Notes under the pieces: model-generated
The model's input: the letters and a program-made list of their open reading frames with translations, nothing else
The model's database searches: none
Told to the model about the DNA's origin: nothing
In this document: one piece after another, positions 15,179-24,597 of the stretch
Position numbering within the stretch: the first letter of the stretch is position 1
Layout of the letters: each line of letters opens with the position of its first letter
DNA from: Wolbachia endosymbiont of Aedes albopictus
Lineage (GTDB): Bacteria; Pseudomonadota; Alphaproteobacteria; Rickettsiales; Anaplasmataceae
Assembly: GCF_024804185.1 (NCBI RefSeq)
Contig: NZ_CP101657.1
Coordinates: 186,001-250,000, forward strand
Reading direction: 5' to 3'
Length of the DNA: 64,000 nt
Translations under genes and position numbers: made by a program

Positions 15179-16378
15179 ATGTCAAACAATAATTTTCTAT
15201 TAAATTATGCATGCTTTCCAAGCAAAACAAAAGGGAGATACTTTAAAGAGCCAGAAGATGAGAATCGCAGCTGCTTTCAGCGTGATAGAGATCGCATTGT
15301 TCACTCTAATGCGTTTAGGAAATTGGAGTACAAAACACAAGTTTTTATCAATTATGAGCACGACTACTATCGCACTCGGCTTACTCATAGCCTTGAAGTT
15401 GCACAAATTGCAAGGTCCATTGCGCGTAGACTTGGCTTAAATGAGGATATCACTGAATGCATAGCGCTCGCACATGATCTTGGTCATCCTCCATTTGGTC
15501 ATGCAGGTGAAGATGCTCTAAAGAAATCAGTTCAAGATTTGAATCTTGATAATGAGAAGTATGAGTTTGATCATAATGTTCAAGCTATAAGGATTTTAAC
15601 TTATCTTGAACAAAAACATGCTGATTTTGATGGTATGAATCTAAGTTGGGAGGTGATTGAAGGGGTTGCAAAACATAACGGTCCCTTGCTTGGTCAAAAC
15701 GCGGAGTCTTCTACAAATAATCAGCTGTTATTAAAATATAATGAAAAATACGATCTAAAACTTGAGGAATTTTCAAGCATTGAAGCGCAAGTTGCTTCAA
15801 TTGCCGATGATATTGCTTACAGTGTTCACGATCTTGATGATGCACTCAGAGCAAATTTAGTAACCATCGAAGATTTGCTAAATGTCCCTTTAATTGGAAA
15901 AATGTTTAAAGACGTAAGGAGCGGATATTCAGAATTGCCTCAGAGCAAACTCATACATGAATCACTGAGTGGAACTATAGGAACTATGATAAGTGATGTT
16001 GTTTCTCAGACTGAAAGAAATATTGAAGATCACAAAATAAAAAGCGTAGAAGACGTAAGAAGTCTAAATAAAATGCTAGTCACATTTTCACCAGAAGTTG
16101 CGAATGCTACAAAAGAAATGAAAAGATTCAACATGGAGAAAATATACAGAAGCTATAAACTGAGTAGAACGATGAACAAAGCAAAACGCATAATACAGGA
16201 ACTTTTTCAATGTTTTTATGAAAACCCAGGATTACTTCCCACAGAGTGGAGCAAACTCGCTTGTAAATCTCAGCGTTCAGTAATAATATGTGACTATATC
16301 TCAGGTATGACAGATAGATTTGCCATACACGAGCACAGAAGAATTTTTGATACCTCCTATGAAATGACTTCTTTCTAA
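15179..16378 (+). CDS. dgt: Deoxyguanosinetriphosphate triphosphohydrolase-like protein
   Basis: An HD-domain enzyme that removes triphosphate from dNTPs, adjusting the nucleotide pool. The 399-residue protein has the early RIVHSNAFRKLEYKTQV motif, RTRLTHSLEVAQIARSIARR, the metal-binding CIALAHDLGHPPFGHAGEDA (about residues 95-115) and the later ASIADDIAYSVHDLDDAL with the second HD-type aspartates. It is the short alphaproteobacterial type. Its stop codon overlaps the start of ribD (TAATG at 16376-16380), so the two are translationally coupled. Confidence 0.94.
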   Translation: MSNNNFLLNYACFPSKTKGRYFKEPEDENRSCFQRDRDRIVHSNAFRKLEYKTQVFINYEHDYYRTRLTHSLEVAQIARSIARRLGLNEDITECIALAHDLGHPPFGHAGEDALKKSVQDLNLDNEKYEFDHNVQAIRILTYLEQKHADFDGMNLSWEVIEGVAKHNGPLLGQNAESSTNNQLLLKYNEKYDLKLEEFSSIEAQVASIADDIAYSVHDLDDALRANLVTIEDLLNVPLIGKMFKDVRSGYSELPQSKLIHESLSGTIGTMISDVVSQTERNIEDHKIKSVEDVRSLNKMLVTFSPEVANATKEMKRFNMEKIYRSYKLSRTMNKAKRIIQELFQCFYENPGLLPTEWSKLACKSQRSVIICDYISGMTDRFAIHEHRRIFDTSYEMTSF

Positions 16379-17619
16379 TGACAGATGATCACTTCATGTC
16401 AATTGCATTAAAGCTTGCAGAAAAAAGTCTTGGGAATGTTGCACCAAATCCTGCTGTTGGGTGCGTTATTGTAAAGGATGGTACAATTATTAGTGAGGGA
16501 TATACAGGGATCGGTGGACGTCCGCATGCAGAGGTAGTTGCTTTGCAAAACACTAAAGATTCAACTCATGGTGCAACTATATATATCACTCTTGAGCCAT
16601 GTTGTCATCACGGAGTCACAGGACCTTGCACTGCAAAAATCATAAAAGCTGGTGTAAGAAGGGTAGTAATTGCAACTATTGACCCAGATAGTAGAGTTTC
16701 AGGTGGAGGCATTAAAGCTCTGAAAGAAGCAGGAATTGAAGTTGAGCAAGGTATTATGCAAAAAGAGGCAGAAGAACTGAATGTTGGTTTTTTAACCACT
16801 AAAGAATTACATAGACCATTTATAGCTTGCAAAATCGCAACAACTCTTGACGGAAAAATCGCAACATTTACAGGCGATAGCAAATGGATAATAAGTGAGG
16901 ATACAAGAAATTGGGTGCATGAGCTTAGAGCAAAATATGATGCAATTATGATTGGCAGCAATACCCTCATTAATGACGATCCACTCTTAACTTGCAGATT
17001 ACCAGGCCTTGAAAATAGATCGCCAATAAGGCTAATTATAGATAGCCAAGCAAAATTGAAGGAAGAGCACAATATTGCAAAGACTGCAGATAAAGTAATA
17101 ACTTGGGTAATCACAAGTAAGGAAGTAGAGAGAAAAATAAAAAACATTAATTATTTGATAGTCAATTCAAATCACAAACCTCCTGTTATTCCAGATGTCA
17201 CCCCAACACACTCTCCTGTCATTCCAACGCCTTCTCCTGTCATCCCAGTGCCCAGACACTGGGATCCAGAAAACTTCAAGCAATTGCATAATGAAAACTG
17301 GTCACGCGCTGGAATGACATCGGAACCTGATGTTATCGGCAAAGTCTGCCTAAAAGACATGGCATCAAAACTTGTTTCAGAAATTGGTATAACAAGATTA
17401 TTAGTTGAAGGTGGAGGAGTGTTAATTACAGAGCTACTGAAGCATAATTTAATCGACAGGCTGATAATCTGCCGTAGTGGTAAAATTCTAGGTAATGATG
17501 CCATGTCTTTTATAGGAGATTTAGGGATTCAATCCATAAATGAATGTTATCAGTTCAAAAAAGCAGAGATAATAGAGTTTAGTGAGGATGTAGTTGAGGT
17601 GTGGGATAGATTACCGTAA
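16378..17619 (+). CDS. ribD: Riboflavin biosynthesis deaminase/reductase RibD
   Basis: A bifunctional enzyme of riboflavin synthesis: an N-terminal pyrimidine deaminase and a C-terminal reductase. The zinc-binding deaminase motif is HAEVVAL with EPCCHHGVTGPC (about residues 50-85). The reductase part starts at RPFIACKIATTLDGKIAT and includes LLVEGGGVLITELL. The 413-residue length exceeds the usual ~365 because a palindromic repeat inserted at nucleotides ~17180-17322 adds about 50 residues (about 268-318, PVIPTPSPVIPVPRHWDPEN and on), placed between two reductase segments where a surface loop is plausible. The frame remains open, so the gene is probably functional. Confidence 0.93.
   Translation: MTDDHFMSIALKLAEKSLGNVAPNPAVGCVIVKDGTIISEGYTGIGGRPHAEVVALQNTKDSTHGATIYITLEPCCHHGVTGPCTAKIIKAGVRRVVIATIDPDSRVSGGGIKALKEAGIEVEQGIMQKEAEELNVGFLTTKELHRPFIACKIATTLDGKIATFTGDSKWIISEDTRNWVHELRAKYDAIMIGSNTLINDDPLLTCRLPGLENRSPIRLIIDSQAKLKEEHNIAKTADKVITWVITSKEVERKIKNINYLIVNSNHKPPVIPDVTPTHSPVIPTPSPVIPVPRHWDPENFKQLHNENWSRAGMTSEPDVIGKVCLKDMASKLVSEIGITRLLVEGGGVLITELLKHNLIDRLIICRSGKILGNDAMSFIGDLGIQSINECYQFKKAEIIEFSEDVVEVWDRLP
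17180..17322 (+). repeat. Palindromic repeat inserted in frame in ribD
   Basis: It contains the palindrome ATCCCAGTGCCCAGACACTGGGATCC and the end CGCGCTGGAATGAC. The CCTGTCATTCCA-type end occurs three times in series (17181, 17214 and 17235), a small local amplification. The whole insert preserves the frame. Confidence 0.75.
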
Positions 17620-17632
17620 CTCTTCTCAAATG

Positions 17633-17656
17633 AAAAAAAGAGGCAGAACCACCTCT
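17633..17656 (-). terminator. Rho-independent terminator of the collagen-like gene
   Basis: On the minus strand AGAGG and CCTCT form a stem around TGGTTCTG, followed by seven T's. It lies just beyond the stop of the minus-strand gene and also between it and the convergent ribD. Confidence 0.7.
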
Positions 17657-17670
17657 ACCTCTTGTGCTAT

Positions 17671-18084
17671 TTAGTTTAGGGCTGGGCCTTTTTCTTGGAA
17701 CTTATCTTCAAATATTTTCATAACTTCAGGTTTTTGTAGTTCATATTTAAGATTGAGTGCTTCACCTTTCTCACCTTGAGGTCCTTTATCGCCAACTGGT
17801 CCTTTATCACCTTGAGGTCCTTTTTCACCAATCGCATTCATTTGCTGATATGAAACATAAGCTGCTGCAGCAGAATATATAGCTGCAATAAATAGAACTG
17901 CAATTCCAGCAGGGCTAGCAACAAGTGCTAAAGATGCAGGGCCAGCAATTACTTTAGTAGCAATCAATATTGCCGTTATTGCTCCCGCTAAAGATGCAAG
18001 TGCAACTGTACCTTCAATACCTATTTTTGTTATATGTGCAGTATTTTCCCACTTCCATATAGTTTGATCTTTATCTGTAGTCAT
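17671..18084 (-). CDS. Membrane protein with collagen-like Gly-X-Y repeats
   Basis: The family was not recognised. The 137-residue protein has two hydrophobic segments (about 26-48 and 52-77) and then seven or eight G-X-Y triplets (GEKGPQGDKGPVGDKGPQGE, residues ~86-107). A charged C-terminal region (ALNLKYELQKPEVMKIFEDK) ends it. Collagen-like triplets form triple helices and are found in bacterial surface proteins and phage fibres. The first residues (TTDKDQTIWKWENTAH) are cytoplasmic-looking. A GGGG purine run precedes ATG 18084. It is single and has a clear terminator. A host-facing or structural role is possible but unproven. Confidence 0.75.
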   Translation of the reverse strand: MTTDKDQTIWKWENTAHITKIGIEGTVALASLAGAITAILIATKVIAGPASLALVASPAGIAVLFIAAIYSAAAAYVSYQQMNAIGEKGPQGDKGPVGDKGPQGEKGEALNLKYELQKPEVMKIFEDKFQEKGPALN

Positions 18085-18213
18085 AATAGTCCCCTTATAA
18101 TAAGGCTAATAAAAAGATTAAGTGTGTGTTAATAGATGCATGTTAGTCAAGCTATTTTTTACATAAAGTATATATTTCAAGCTAAACTGTTATCAGTTGT
18201 ATATAATTAACAT

Positions 18214-19152
18214 ATGAAACATGCTTGGCTGAATCTCGATAAACCAATAGGAATTAGTTCTGCACAAGCTGTAACCCAAGTTAAAAAGATCTTTGGAATT
18301 GAGAAAGCTGGTCATCTGGGAACACTTGATCCTTTAGCTTCAGGTGTGTTGCCAATTGCTTTTGGCGAGGCAACGAAAACTATACCGTATTTATCTTGTG
18401 ACTTAAAGGCATACGATTTTACAATAAAATGGGGCGAACAAAGAACAACGGATGATTTGGGTGGTGATATCATTAGAACTAGCAATATAAAACCCGAATA
18501 TAATCAAATAAATTGTGCAATTGAAGATTTTATTGGTGAGATCAAGCAGACTCCTCCTCAATTTTCAGCAATAAAAATCAAAGGAGCAAGGGCGTATAAA
18601 TTGGCAAGAAGTGGGCAAAAGGTAAATATAAAACCCCGACAAGTCAAAATACATGAGCTGAAATTGATATCTGTGGACACCATAAATAATAGTGCAGATT
18701 TTTCTATGATGTGCGGTAGTGGTGTATATGTGAGATCAATTGCTCGGGATCTTGGCATTACATTAAATTGTTTTGGACACATTACGAAATTAAGAAGAAC
18801 TATGGTAGGTGACTTCAGAAAAAACGAATCAGTGACAATTGGACAGCTCGCTGAAAGAAACACAATAACTTACTCTCCGATAACAAAAGGTGATACTGGA
18901 GTAATAGAAGGTACAGGGAGTAATGTAAAAAGTTTCATCATTCCCATTGAATCGGTTTTAAGATCGATGTTCAAAGTTGAAATTTCCCCAGAAGATGCGG
19001 GGAAAATCAGAAAAGGTCAGGAAATTGTATTAAATAACTTGCGTAATTTAAAGAATTATGATATTTGTTGTACGATAGTGGGTAGTGTACCTATTGCAAT
19101 CTGCAGTTTTATTTATGGTTGTGTGAAACCCATTCGTGTTTTTAATATTTAA
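18214..19152 (+). CDS. truB: tRNA pseudouridine-55 synthase
   Basis: TruB isomerises U55 in the T loop of tRNAs. The 312-residue protein starts HAWLNLDKPIGISSAQAV and has the catalytic aspartate motif GHLGTLDPLASGVLPIAFG (about residues 35-53). It also carries the KIKGARAYKLARSGQ and CGSGVYVRSIARDLG segments and a C-terminal PUA-like part. It leads a truB-rpsO-pnp cluster, a conserved bacterial order, with only 12 bases before rpsO, so co-transcription is likely. Confidence 0.97.
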   Translation: MKHAWLNLDKPIGISSAQAVTQVKKIFGIEKAGHLGTLDPLASGVLPIAFGEATKTIPYLSCDLKAYDFTIKWGEQRTTDDLGGDIIRTSNIKPEYNQINCAIEDFIGEIKQTPPQFSAIKIKGARAYKLARSGQKVNIKPRQVKIHELKLISVDTINNSADFSMMCGSGVYVRSIARDLGITLNCFGHITKLRRTMVGDFRKNESVTIGQLAERNTITYSPITKGDTGVIEGTGSNVKSFIIPIESVLRSMFKVEISPEDAGKIRKGQEIVLNNLRNLKNYDICCTIVGSVPIAICSFIYGCVKPIRVFNI

Positions 19153-19164
19153 AATGAGGTTTAG

Positions 19165-19437
19165 ATGTCGATAACATCCGAAAAGAAAAAGAGTTTGATA
19201 AATATATATGCAATTAAAGAAGATGATACAGGTTCATCTTTTGTACAATGTGCAATTTTGACCGAGAGGATCAGCAACTTAACTGAGCATTTTAAAGTGC
19301 ACAAGCATGACCATCACTCTAAGCGTGGTTTACTTATATTGATAGGTAGAAGACGCAAGCACTTAAATTATATAAAGCGTAGATTTGGTAATGAAGCCTA
19401 CCAGGAATTAATAGAGAAGTTAGGCATTAGAAAATAA
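19165..19437 (+). CDS. rpsO: Ribosomal protein S15
   Basis: S15 binds 16S rRNA early in small-subunit assembly. The 90-residue protein has the typical pattern: [10 protein letters not shown]-like segment ([20 protein letters not shown]), [20 protein letters not shown] and [25 protein letters not shown] ribosome site precedes the ATG. It lies between truB and pnp; in many bacteria the rpsO-pnp transcript is processed and autoregulated by Pnp. Confidence 0.98.
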   Translation: MSITSEKKKSLINIYAIKEDDTGSSFVQCAILTERISNLTEHFKVHKHDHHSKRGLLILIGRRRKHLNYIKRRFGNEAYQELIEKLGIRK

Positions 19438-19451
19438 TCGAGGAATTTAGT

Positions 19452-21725
19452 ATGTTTAAAATTATAAAAAAATCTATAGAGTGGGGTGGTCGTGCCTTAT
19501 CTTTAGAAACAGGAAAAATAGCACGCCAAGCTCATGGTTCAGTAGTTGTAAATTACGGTGATACTTCTGTTTTAGTAACTGTTGTACGTAAAGAGAAGGA
19601 AGAAAGCGTTGATTTCCTACCTTTAAATGTGCAGTTTATCGCAAAAAGCTATGCCATGGGTAAGATCCCTGGTGGTTTTTTTAAAAGAGAAGGCAAGCCA
19701 TCTGATAGAGAAACTTTAATCTCAAGAGTAATAGATAGGAGTGTAAGGCCACTCTTTCCAGAAGGATTTCATGATGAAATTAGTGTGGTGTGTAATCTAT
19801 TAACTTATGATACAGTCAATCCTCCTGAAGTGCCAGCATTGATTGGTGCTGTTGCAGCTCTTGCGATTTCTGGTGTTCCTTTTCACTTTACTATAGCTGG
19901 AGTGATAGTTGGTTGTGATGAAAATAATAACTATATACTCAACCCTTCTGTTCAAGAGATGAAAGCAAGCAGCTTGGATCTGTTTTTGTCCGGTGATGAA
20001 AATTCAATTTTAATGGTTGAATCAGAAGTAAAAGAGCTCTCTGAAGAAAACGTTTTTAATGCAATAAAATTTGGCCATGAACACCTTAAACCTGTCATCA
20101 AGCTCATAAAAGAGTTTGCTGATACAGTTGGCAATAAGCCTGAAAGCTTTGCTCCTGTTGATACATCAGATATAACACAAGAGCTCGAAAAATACGGTAA
20201 AGATTTTGAAAAAGCATATTTGCAAACAGTAAAACAAGAGCGAGTTCAAGCTCTAGAAGCGGTCAGAGAGAATATATTGAACACTCTTAAAGAGACTGGA
20301 AAAGATGAAAAGTTAATTACGTATGCAATAAAAAACTTTGAAAGATCTTTAGTACGTGAAATAATTAGGAAGAAAGGTGTAAGGATAGACGGTCGTAAGC
20401 ATGATGAGATACGTCAGATAGAAGTTGAAGTTGATGTTCTGTCCAGAACTCACGGTTCTGCACTATTTACAAGAGGCAATACTCAGGCACTGGTTGTTAC
20501 TGCTCTTGGCACTACTCAAGATGAGCAAATTGTGGATGATATTGAAGGGGATAGACGTGAGCATTTCATGTTGCATTATAACTTTCCCTCATTTGCTGTT
20601 GGAGAAACTTCTGCTGCACGTGCACCAGGAAGAAGAGAAATCGGTCATGGCAAACTTGCTTGGAAAGCAATTCATCCTGTTTTACCTGATAAATCCGAAT
20701 TCCCTTATACAATAAGAGTAGTATCTGAAATTATGGAATCTGATGGTTCTTCTTCTATGGCAACAGTTTGTGGGACTTCTCTTGCTTTAATGGATACGGG
20801 TGTGCCAATAAAGGCCCCTGTTGCTGGAATTGCTATGGGTCTCATTCAAGATAAAGACGAGTATGTAATACTTTCCGATATATTGGGTGATGAAGATTAT
20901 CTTGGTGATATGGACTTTAAAGTAGCAGGAACTAGTGAAGGGGTTACGGCGTTACAAATGGACATGAAAATTTCTGGTATAAGCTTTGAAATTGTTGAAA
21001 AATCTTTAGAACAGGCAAAAGCTGGAAGATTACATATTTTAGAAAAAATGAATGCAGTGATTTCAGAACACAGTGATGACGTCAAAGACCATGCACCAAG
21101 GATGTTATCATTTTACATAGATAAAGACAAAATTTCTGCAGCTATTGGTGCTAAAGGAAAAAATATACGTAGTGTGTGTGAAAGAAGTAATGCAAAAATT
21201 GAAATAGGAGATGATGGTAAAGTTTCTGTTTTTGCCACGAGTGGTACTGAAGCTGAAATTGCAAAGAGTATGATGATTGATTCAATAACAGAACTAGAGC
21301 AAGGTTCTATAGTTGATGTCAAAGTTGTAAAAATAGAGAAGTCTATTGTAGAGCTTGAATTTCTTAATGGCAGAAAAGGAAAAATGCACATAAGTGAAGT
21401 AGCTAATGAACACATAGATTCTATAGAGAGCATACTTAAACAAGGTGATACTTTCAAAGCACTAGTAATTGATTTCGAAAAAGGTGGATGTCCAAAGTTG
21501 TCAAGACGTCGAGTTGATCAAGAGACGGGAGAGTTTTTTGAAGGTGAGCTTTACAACGAGGAAAGGAAAGATGGTCCAAATGACAGGGATAATTATTACA
21601 ATAATTCATTTAATAGGAAACCTGGAGGAAGTCACCATAAGAGGCCTTCTCGTCCTCGTTCTGGCTTCAGCAACAGAAATAGGCCGAAATTTGGTAATAA
21701 TGATTCATCATCAGGCTTTTATTAA
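19452..21725 (+). CDS. pnp: Polyribonucleotide nucleotidyltransferase
   Basis: PNPase degrades RNA 3' to 5' with phosphate and joins the degradosome. The 757-residue protein has two RNase PH-like domains (the first starting at KKSIEWGGRALSLETGKIAR, the second at KGVRIDGRKHDEIR) separated by a helical linker. It also has KH (ISAAIGAKGKNIRSVCERS, about 555-573) and S1 (GSIVDVKVVKIEKSIVELEF) RNA-binding domains. The tail is rich in N, R, G and S (about 710-757). It ends the truB-rpsO-pnp cluster, and palindromic repeats follow its stop codon. Confidence 0.97.
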   Translation: MFKIIKKSIEWGGRALSLETGKIARQAHGSVVVNYGDTSVLVTVVRKEKEESVDFLPLNVQFIAKSYAMGKIPGGFFKREGKPSDRETLISRVIDRSVRPLFPEGFHDEISVVCNLLTYDTVNPPEVPALIGAVAALAISGVPFHFTIAGVIVGCDENNNYILNPSVQEMKASSLDLFLSGDENSILMVESEVKELSEENVFNAIKFGHEHLKPVIKLIKEFADTVGNKPESFAPVDTSDITQELEKYGKDFEKAYLQTVKQERVQALEAVRENILNTLKETGKDEKLITYAIKNFERSLVREIIRKKGVRIDGRKHDEIRQIEVEVDVLSRTHGSALFTRGNTQALVVTALGTTQDEQIVDDIEGDRREHFMLHYNFPSFAVGETSAARAPGRREIGHGKLAWKAIHPVLPDKSEFPYTIRVVSEIMESDGSSSMATVCGTSLALMDTGVPIKAPVAGIAMGLIQDKDEYVILSDILGDEDYLGDMDFKVAGTSEGVTALQMDMKISGISFEIVEKSLEQAKAGRLHILEKMNAVISEHSDDVKDHAPRMLSFYIDKDKISAAIGAKGKNIRSVCERSNAKIEIGDDGKVSVFATSGTEAEIAKSMMIDSITELEQGSIVDVKVVKIEKSIVELEFLNGRKGKMHISEVANEHIDSIESILKQGDTFKALVIDFEKGGCPKLSRRRVDQETGEFFEGELYNEERKDGPNDRDNYYNNSFNRKPGGSHHKRPSRPRSGFSNRNRPKFGNNDSSSGFY

Positions 21726-22175
21726 GAGTAAACTTCTTGCGTTACCTCTTGTCATCCAAGTAGCTTGACTACTTGGACCAGAGACTTTTTCAAATTGGTA
21801 GATAATAGAAATAATTTGTGTTAATTAGCTAAAGATCTTAGGTTTGCCAACATTCCGCTACGTGTTAGCGGCTGAGATACCGCGAACGAATCCATAGCTG
21901 TACGAACATTGTGATTTTGGCCCATCAGATCCCAGTGCTTGACACTGGGATCCAGGAATTTTATTAAGTTGGTAAGCATAAAAGTAGCCATTTTATGTAA
22001 AAATACAACATTTTGATGATTATGAAAAAGCTGGATCCCAGTGTCAAGCACTGGGATGACATCATAGAGGCACTGGAATGACACCTTCCTAGTGGAAATT
22101 GCTCTCAAATCATAATGTTCGTACAATTATGGAATAAATCGCAGTATGACGTAGGGCTGCACTAGCTATATAGGA
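21726..22175. repeat. Nested palindromic repeats between pnp and rpe
   Basis: No gene is seen. The gap has a small hairpin (21751-21787), a fragment of the 58 bp type (about 21853-21893), and an outer inverted repeat TGTACGAACATTGTGAT (21899-21915) with its one-mismatch inverse at 22109-22125. The ~135 bp GTCAT-type repeat (21927-22060) lies inside this outer pair. Parts match 14456-14650, so this is a copied composite. Confidence 0.75.
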
Positions 22176-22856
22176 TTACCACGATGGATTTTTAAGATCG
22201 TTTACGGCCTTCTTAATATCTTCAGTCTTGAATATTGCCGATCCCGCAACTAAAATATCAGCACCTGCTTTTATTATATCAGCTGCGTTAGAAAAGTTAA
22301 TTCCACCATCTACTGAAATTTGTGTTTTAAGATTACGCTCCTGTATCATTTTTTTTATAGTAGATATCTTGTTCAATTGTGAATGAATAAATTCCTGCCC
22401 TCCAAAGCCAGGGTTGACTGTCATAATCAGCACAATATCTAGCTCATGTATTATGTATTCAAGCACACTTGGAGAAGTTGAAGGAACAATTGAAACTCCA
22501 ACTTGAATCGGTTTTTTTGCATCGTTTACATTTTTGTATGACTTTATCTTTCTTATCAATCTCTCAAGATGTATCTCTGCTTCTGCATGTACAGTGATAA
22601 TATCAGCACCAGCATTTATAAAGCTTTCAATATGGTCACCAGGAGATTTGACCATTAAATGCACATCAAAAGGAAGATTGCTATATTTACGTATTGCAGA
22701 GACAACGCTAGGACCAATTGTAATATTTGAGACGAAATTCCCATCCATAACGTCTATGTGTATGTAATCCACACCTAAATCGCTAATTTTTCTTACTTCT
22801 TCTCCTAACTTTGCAAAGTCTGCTGAAAGTATAGAAGGTGCAATTTTAATACTCAT
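22176..22856 (-). CDS. rpe: Ribulose-phosphate 3-epimerase
   Basis: Interconverts ribulose-5-phosphate and xylulose-5-phosphate in the non-oxidative pentose phosphate pathway. The 226-residue TIM barrel shows IAPSILSADFAKLGEEV, the metal-binding HIDVMDGNFVSNITIGP and VDVHLM-like FDVHLMVKSP. It also has the loop MTVNPGFGGQEFI and SVDGGINFSNAADIIKAGAD. It is transcribed alone on the minus strand, facing pnp across a repeat region. Confidence 0.96.
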   Translation of the reverse strand: MSIKIAPSILSADFAKLGEEVRKISDLGVDYIHIDVMDGNFVSNITIGPSVVSAIRKYSNLPFDVHLMVKSPGDHIESFINAGADIITVHAEAEIHLERLIRKIKSYKNVNDAKKPIQVGVSIVPSTSPSVLEYIIHELDIVLIMTVNPGFGGQEFIHSQLNKISTIKKMIQERNLKTQISVDGGINFSNAADIIKAGADILVAGSAIFKTEDIKKAVNDLKNPSW

Positions 22857-22973
22857 GAGCTGTTCTTTACTAAAAGATAACTTATTTTCAAAACTCTGTC
22901 ACCCTAATACTATTTGCATCATCTGAGTAGCTATAGGAACTGGATACCGATATCGGCGATGGTTTATGCCTAT

Positions 22974-23402
22974 TTAACTAGATCTTAAATTAGATAAAAA
23001 AAGGTAGTCTTGATAAAACTTATTTACAACAAGTTTTTTTACATTTGGATTTTCTGTTTTTTCTTTTTTGTACCCTAATTTATAGCTTATTGAATCCTTA
23101 TATGAACTGATCGTTTTGTATGCTTTGTTCATCTCTCTAGGAAAGATGCCATTGGCAATTACGACGCATAACCCTGTAGCTGTTGCAAAAGCTAGAGTGG
23201 TAAATGCTAGATTTTGTAAAAAATTCCTTCCACTAATTTTTTTTTCCTGTATATTAGCAGAGTGCGATCTGTTTGATGCTTCTTCTAGATGTTCATACCA
23301 TATATGACTGCAGTTCGTACACTTTACCTTTCTTCCAAATGCACCAATTTGCTCAGAAGATACTAAGTAAGTTTTAGTACAACTATTACATTGTATTTTC
23401 AT
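22974..23402 (-). CDS. Zinc-ribbon membrane protein, MJ0042 type
   Basis: The 142-residue protein opens with a CxxC...CxxC zinc ribbon (MKIQCNSCTKTYLVSSEQIG, then KVKCTNCSHIWYEH). It has one transmembrane helix (about residues 63-86, FTTLAFATATGLCVVIANGI) and a polar C-terminal region (YKTISSYKDSISYKLGYKK) in the periplasm. This arrangement matches the zinc-ribbon family often found in Alphaproteobacteria; the function is unknown. It is divergent from dapD across about 70 bases. Confidence 0.82.
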   Translation of the reverse strand: MKIQCNSCTKTYLVSSEQIGAFGRKVKCTNCSHIWYEHLEEASNRSHSANIQEKKISGRNFLQNLAFTTLAFATATGLCVVIANGIFPREMNKAYKTISSYKDSISYKLGYKKEKTENPNVKKLVVNKFYQDYLFLSNLRSS

Positions 23403-23475
23403 AGCACTTACATATAAAGTGGTAACAAGCTCAAATGATACAGAGCTATAAATTTAATATTAATATATATAACAA

Positions 23476-24306
23476 ATGGAAAGTTTGCAACTAAAAAAAA
23501 CACAAAGTGAGATAGAAAATATTTGGAAAAATAGAGAAAAATTTAATGATTGTAACCTAAAGGAAACAGCAAGAATAGCGATTAAAGAGGTAATTGAGCT
23601 CCTTGATAGTGGCAAAATTAGAGTAGCAGAAAAGCTATCAAGTGGAGAATGGGTAGTACATAAGTGGATAAAGCAGGCAATATTATTACATTTTCTCACT
23701 GAAGAAAACAAAATAATAGACAATACCAATTGCTGGTTTGACAAGATCGGTAACAAATTTAGTGAATGGAATGAGGAAAAATTTCGCCAGTTAAAAATTA
23801 GAGCAGTTCCTGGGTGTTTTGTCCGCCGATCTGCTTATATAGGTATAAATGTTGTTCTAATGCCAAGTTTTATCAACGTTGGTGCATATGTTGATTCAGG
23901 AACAATGATAGATACCTGGTCAACGATTGGTAGCTGTGCGCAAATAGGAAAAAACTGCCATATTTCCGGTGGAGTGGGAATAGGTGGAGTCCTTGAGCCT
24001 ATTCAAGCTTCACCTGTCATTATAGAAGATAATTGCTTTATTGGAGCACGTAGCGAGGTAGCCGAGGGTGTGGTAGTTAGAGAAGGATCAGTCCTTGGCA
24101 TGGGTGTGTTTATTGGAGCATCAACAAAGATTATTGATAGAGAAACTAGCGAGGTATTTTATGGCGAAGTGCCACCTTGTTCTGTAGTGGTACCAGGGTC
24201 TATTCCATCTAAAAATAACATTTCAACCTATTGTGCAGTTATAGTAAAAAAAGTGGATGAAAAGACGAGATCGAAAACCTCTATAAATGAAATATTGAGG
24301 GATTAA
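23476..24306 (+). CDS. dapD: Tetrahydrodipicolinate N-succinyltransferase
   Basis: DapD adds succinyl to tetrahydrodipicolinate in the diaminopimelate/lysine pathway, which supplies meso-DAP for cell-wall precursors. The 276-residue protein has an N-terminal helical domain and a left-handed beta-helix of hexapeptide repeats ([20 protein letters not shown], then [20 protein letters not shown] and [20 protein letters not shown]). The length and motifs match DapD fully. It is a single gene, convergent with a minus-strand pair of hypotheticals seven bases away. Confidence 0.97.
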   Translation: MESLQLKKTQSEIENIWKNREKFNDCNLKETARIAIKEVIELLDSGKIRVAEKLSSGEWVVHKWIKQAILLHFLTEENKIIDNTNCWFDKIGNKFSEWNEEKFRQLKIRAVPGCFVRRSAYIGINVVLMPSFINVGAYVDSGTMIDTWSTIGSCAQIGKNCHISGGVGIGGVLEPIQASPVIIEDNCFIGARSEVAEGVVVREGSVLGMGVFIGASTKIIDRETSEVFYGEVPPCSVVVPGSIPSKNNISTYCAVIVKKVDEKTRSKTSINEILRD

Positions 24307-24312
24307 ACTATC

Positions 24313-24597
24313 TCACTGCTTGTCGTCACTTTTTTTATCATTATTACTAACCACAGTAATGGCATACGCACATAACTCTGAGAAAGAGACTCCATTTTCT
24401 TGAGATAGTTTATATAATTTTTGTAGACTTTCTTTTACTTTGTTAGGAATATTCCCTCCACGTTCTTTTACAAGCCAGGAATCTTGATGATGAATTGGAT
24501 GAGCATCACTTTTTGGATTTCCTATATATATTGCAAAAGGTGAACTTTGTCCTTTGAAGTCACATTGTACAGTAAATTTTTTTATAGATTCAGCCAT
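24313..24597 (-). CDS. Conserved small protein, DUF2610-like
   Basis: The 94-residue soluble protein (KFTVQCDFKGQSSPFAIYIG, then HHQDSWLVKERGGNIPNKVK) resembles a small Rickettsiales family of unknown function that I recall as DUF2610; this name is tentative. No membrane segment or catalytic motif is evident. The start ATG 24597 directly follows the stop of the upstream gene (24598), so the two proteins are probably made from one transcript. Confidence 0.7.
   Translation of the reverse strand: MAESIKKFTVQCDFKGQSSPFAIYIGNPKSDAHPIHHQDSWLVKERGGNIPNKVKESLQKLYKLSQENGVSFSELCAYAITVVSNNDKKSDDKQ

Noticed and set aside
16608-17147. 179-residue minus-strand frame opposite ribD
   Set aside because: Antisense shadow of a well-supported gene; no motif.
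17172-17504. 110-residue minus-strand frame opposite ribD
   Set aside because: It is the antisense of the palindromic insert and ribD coding sequence.
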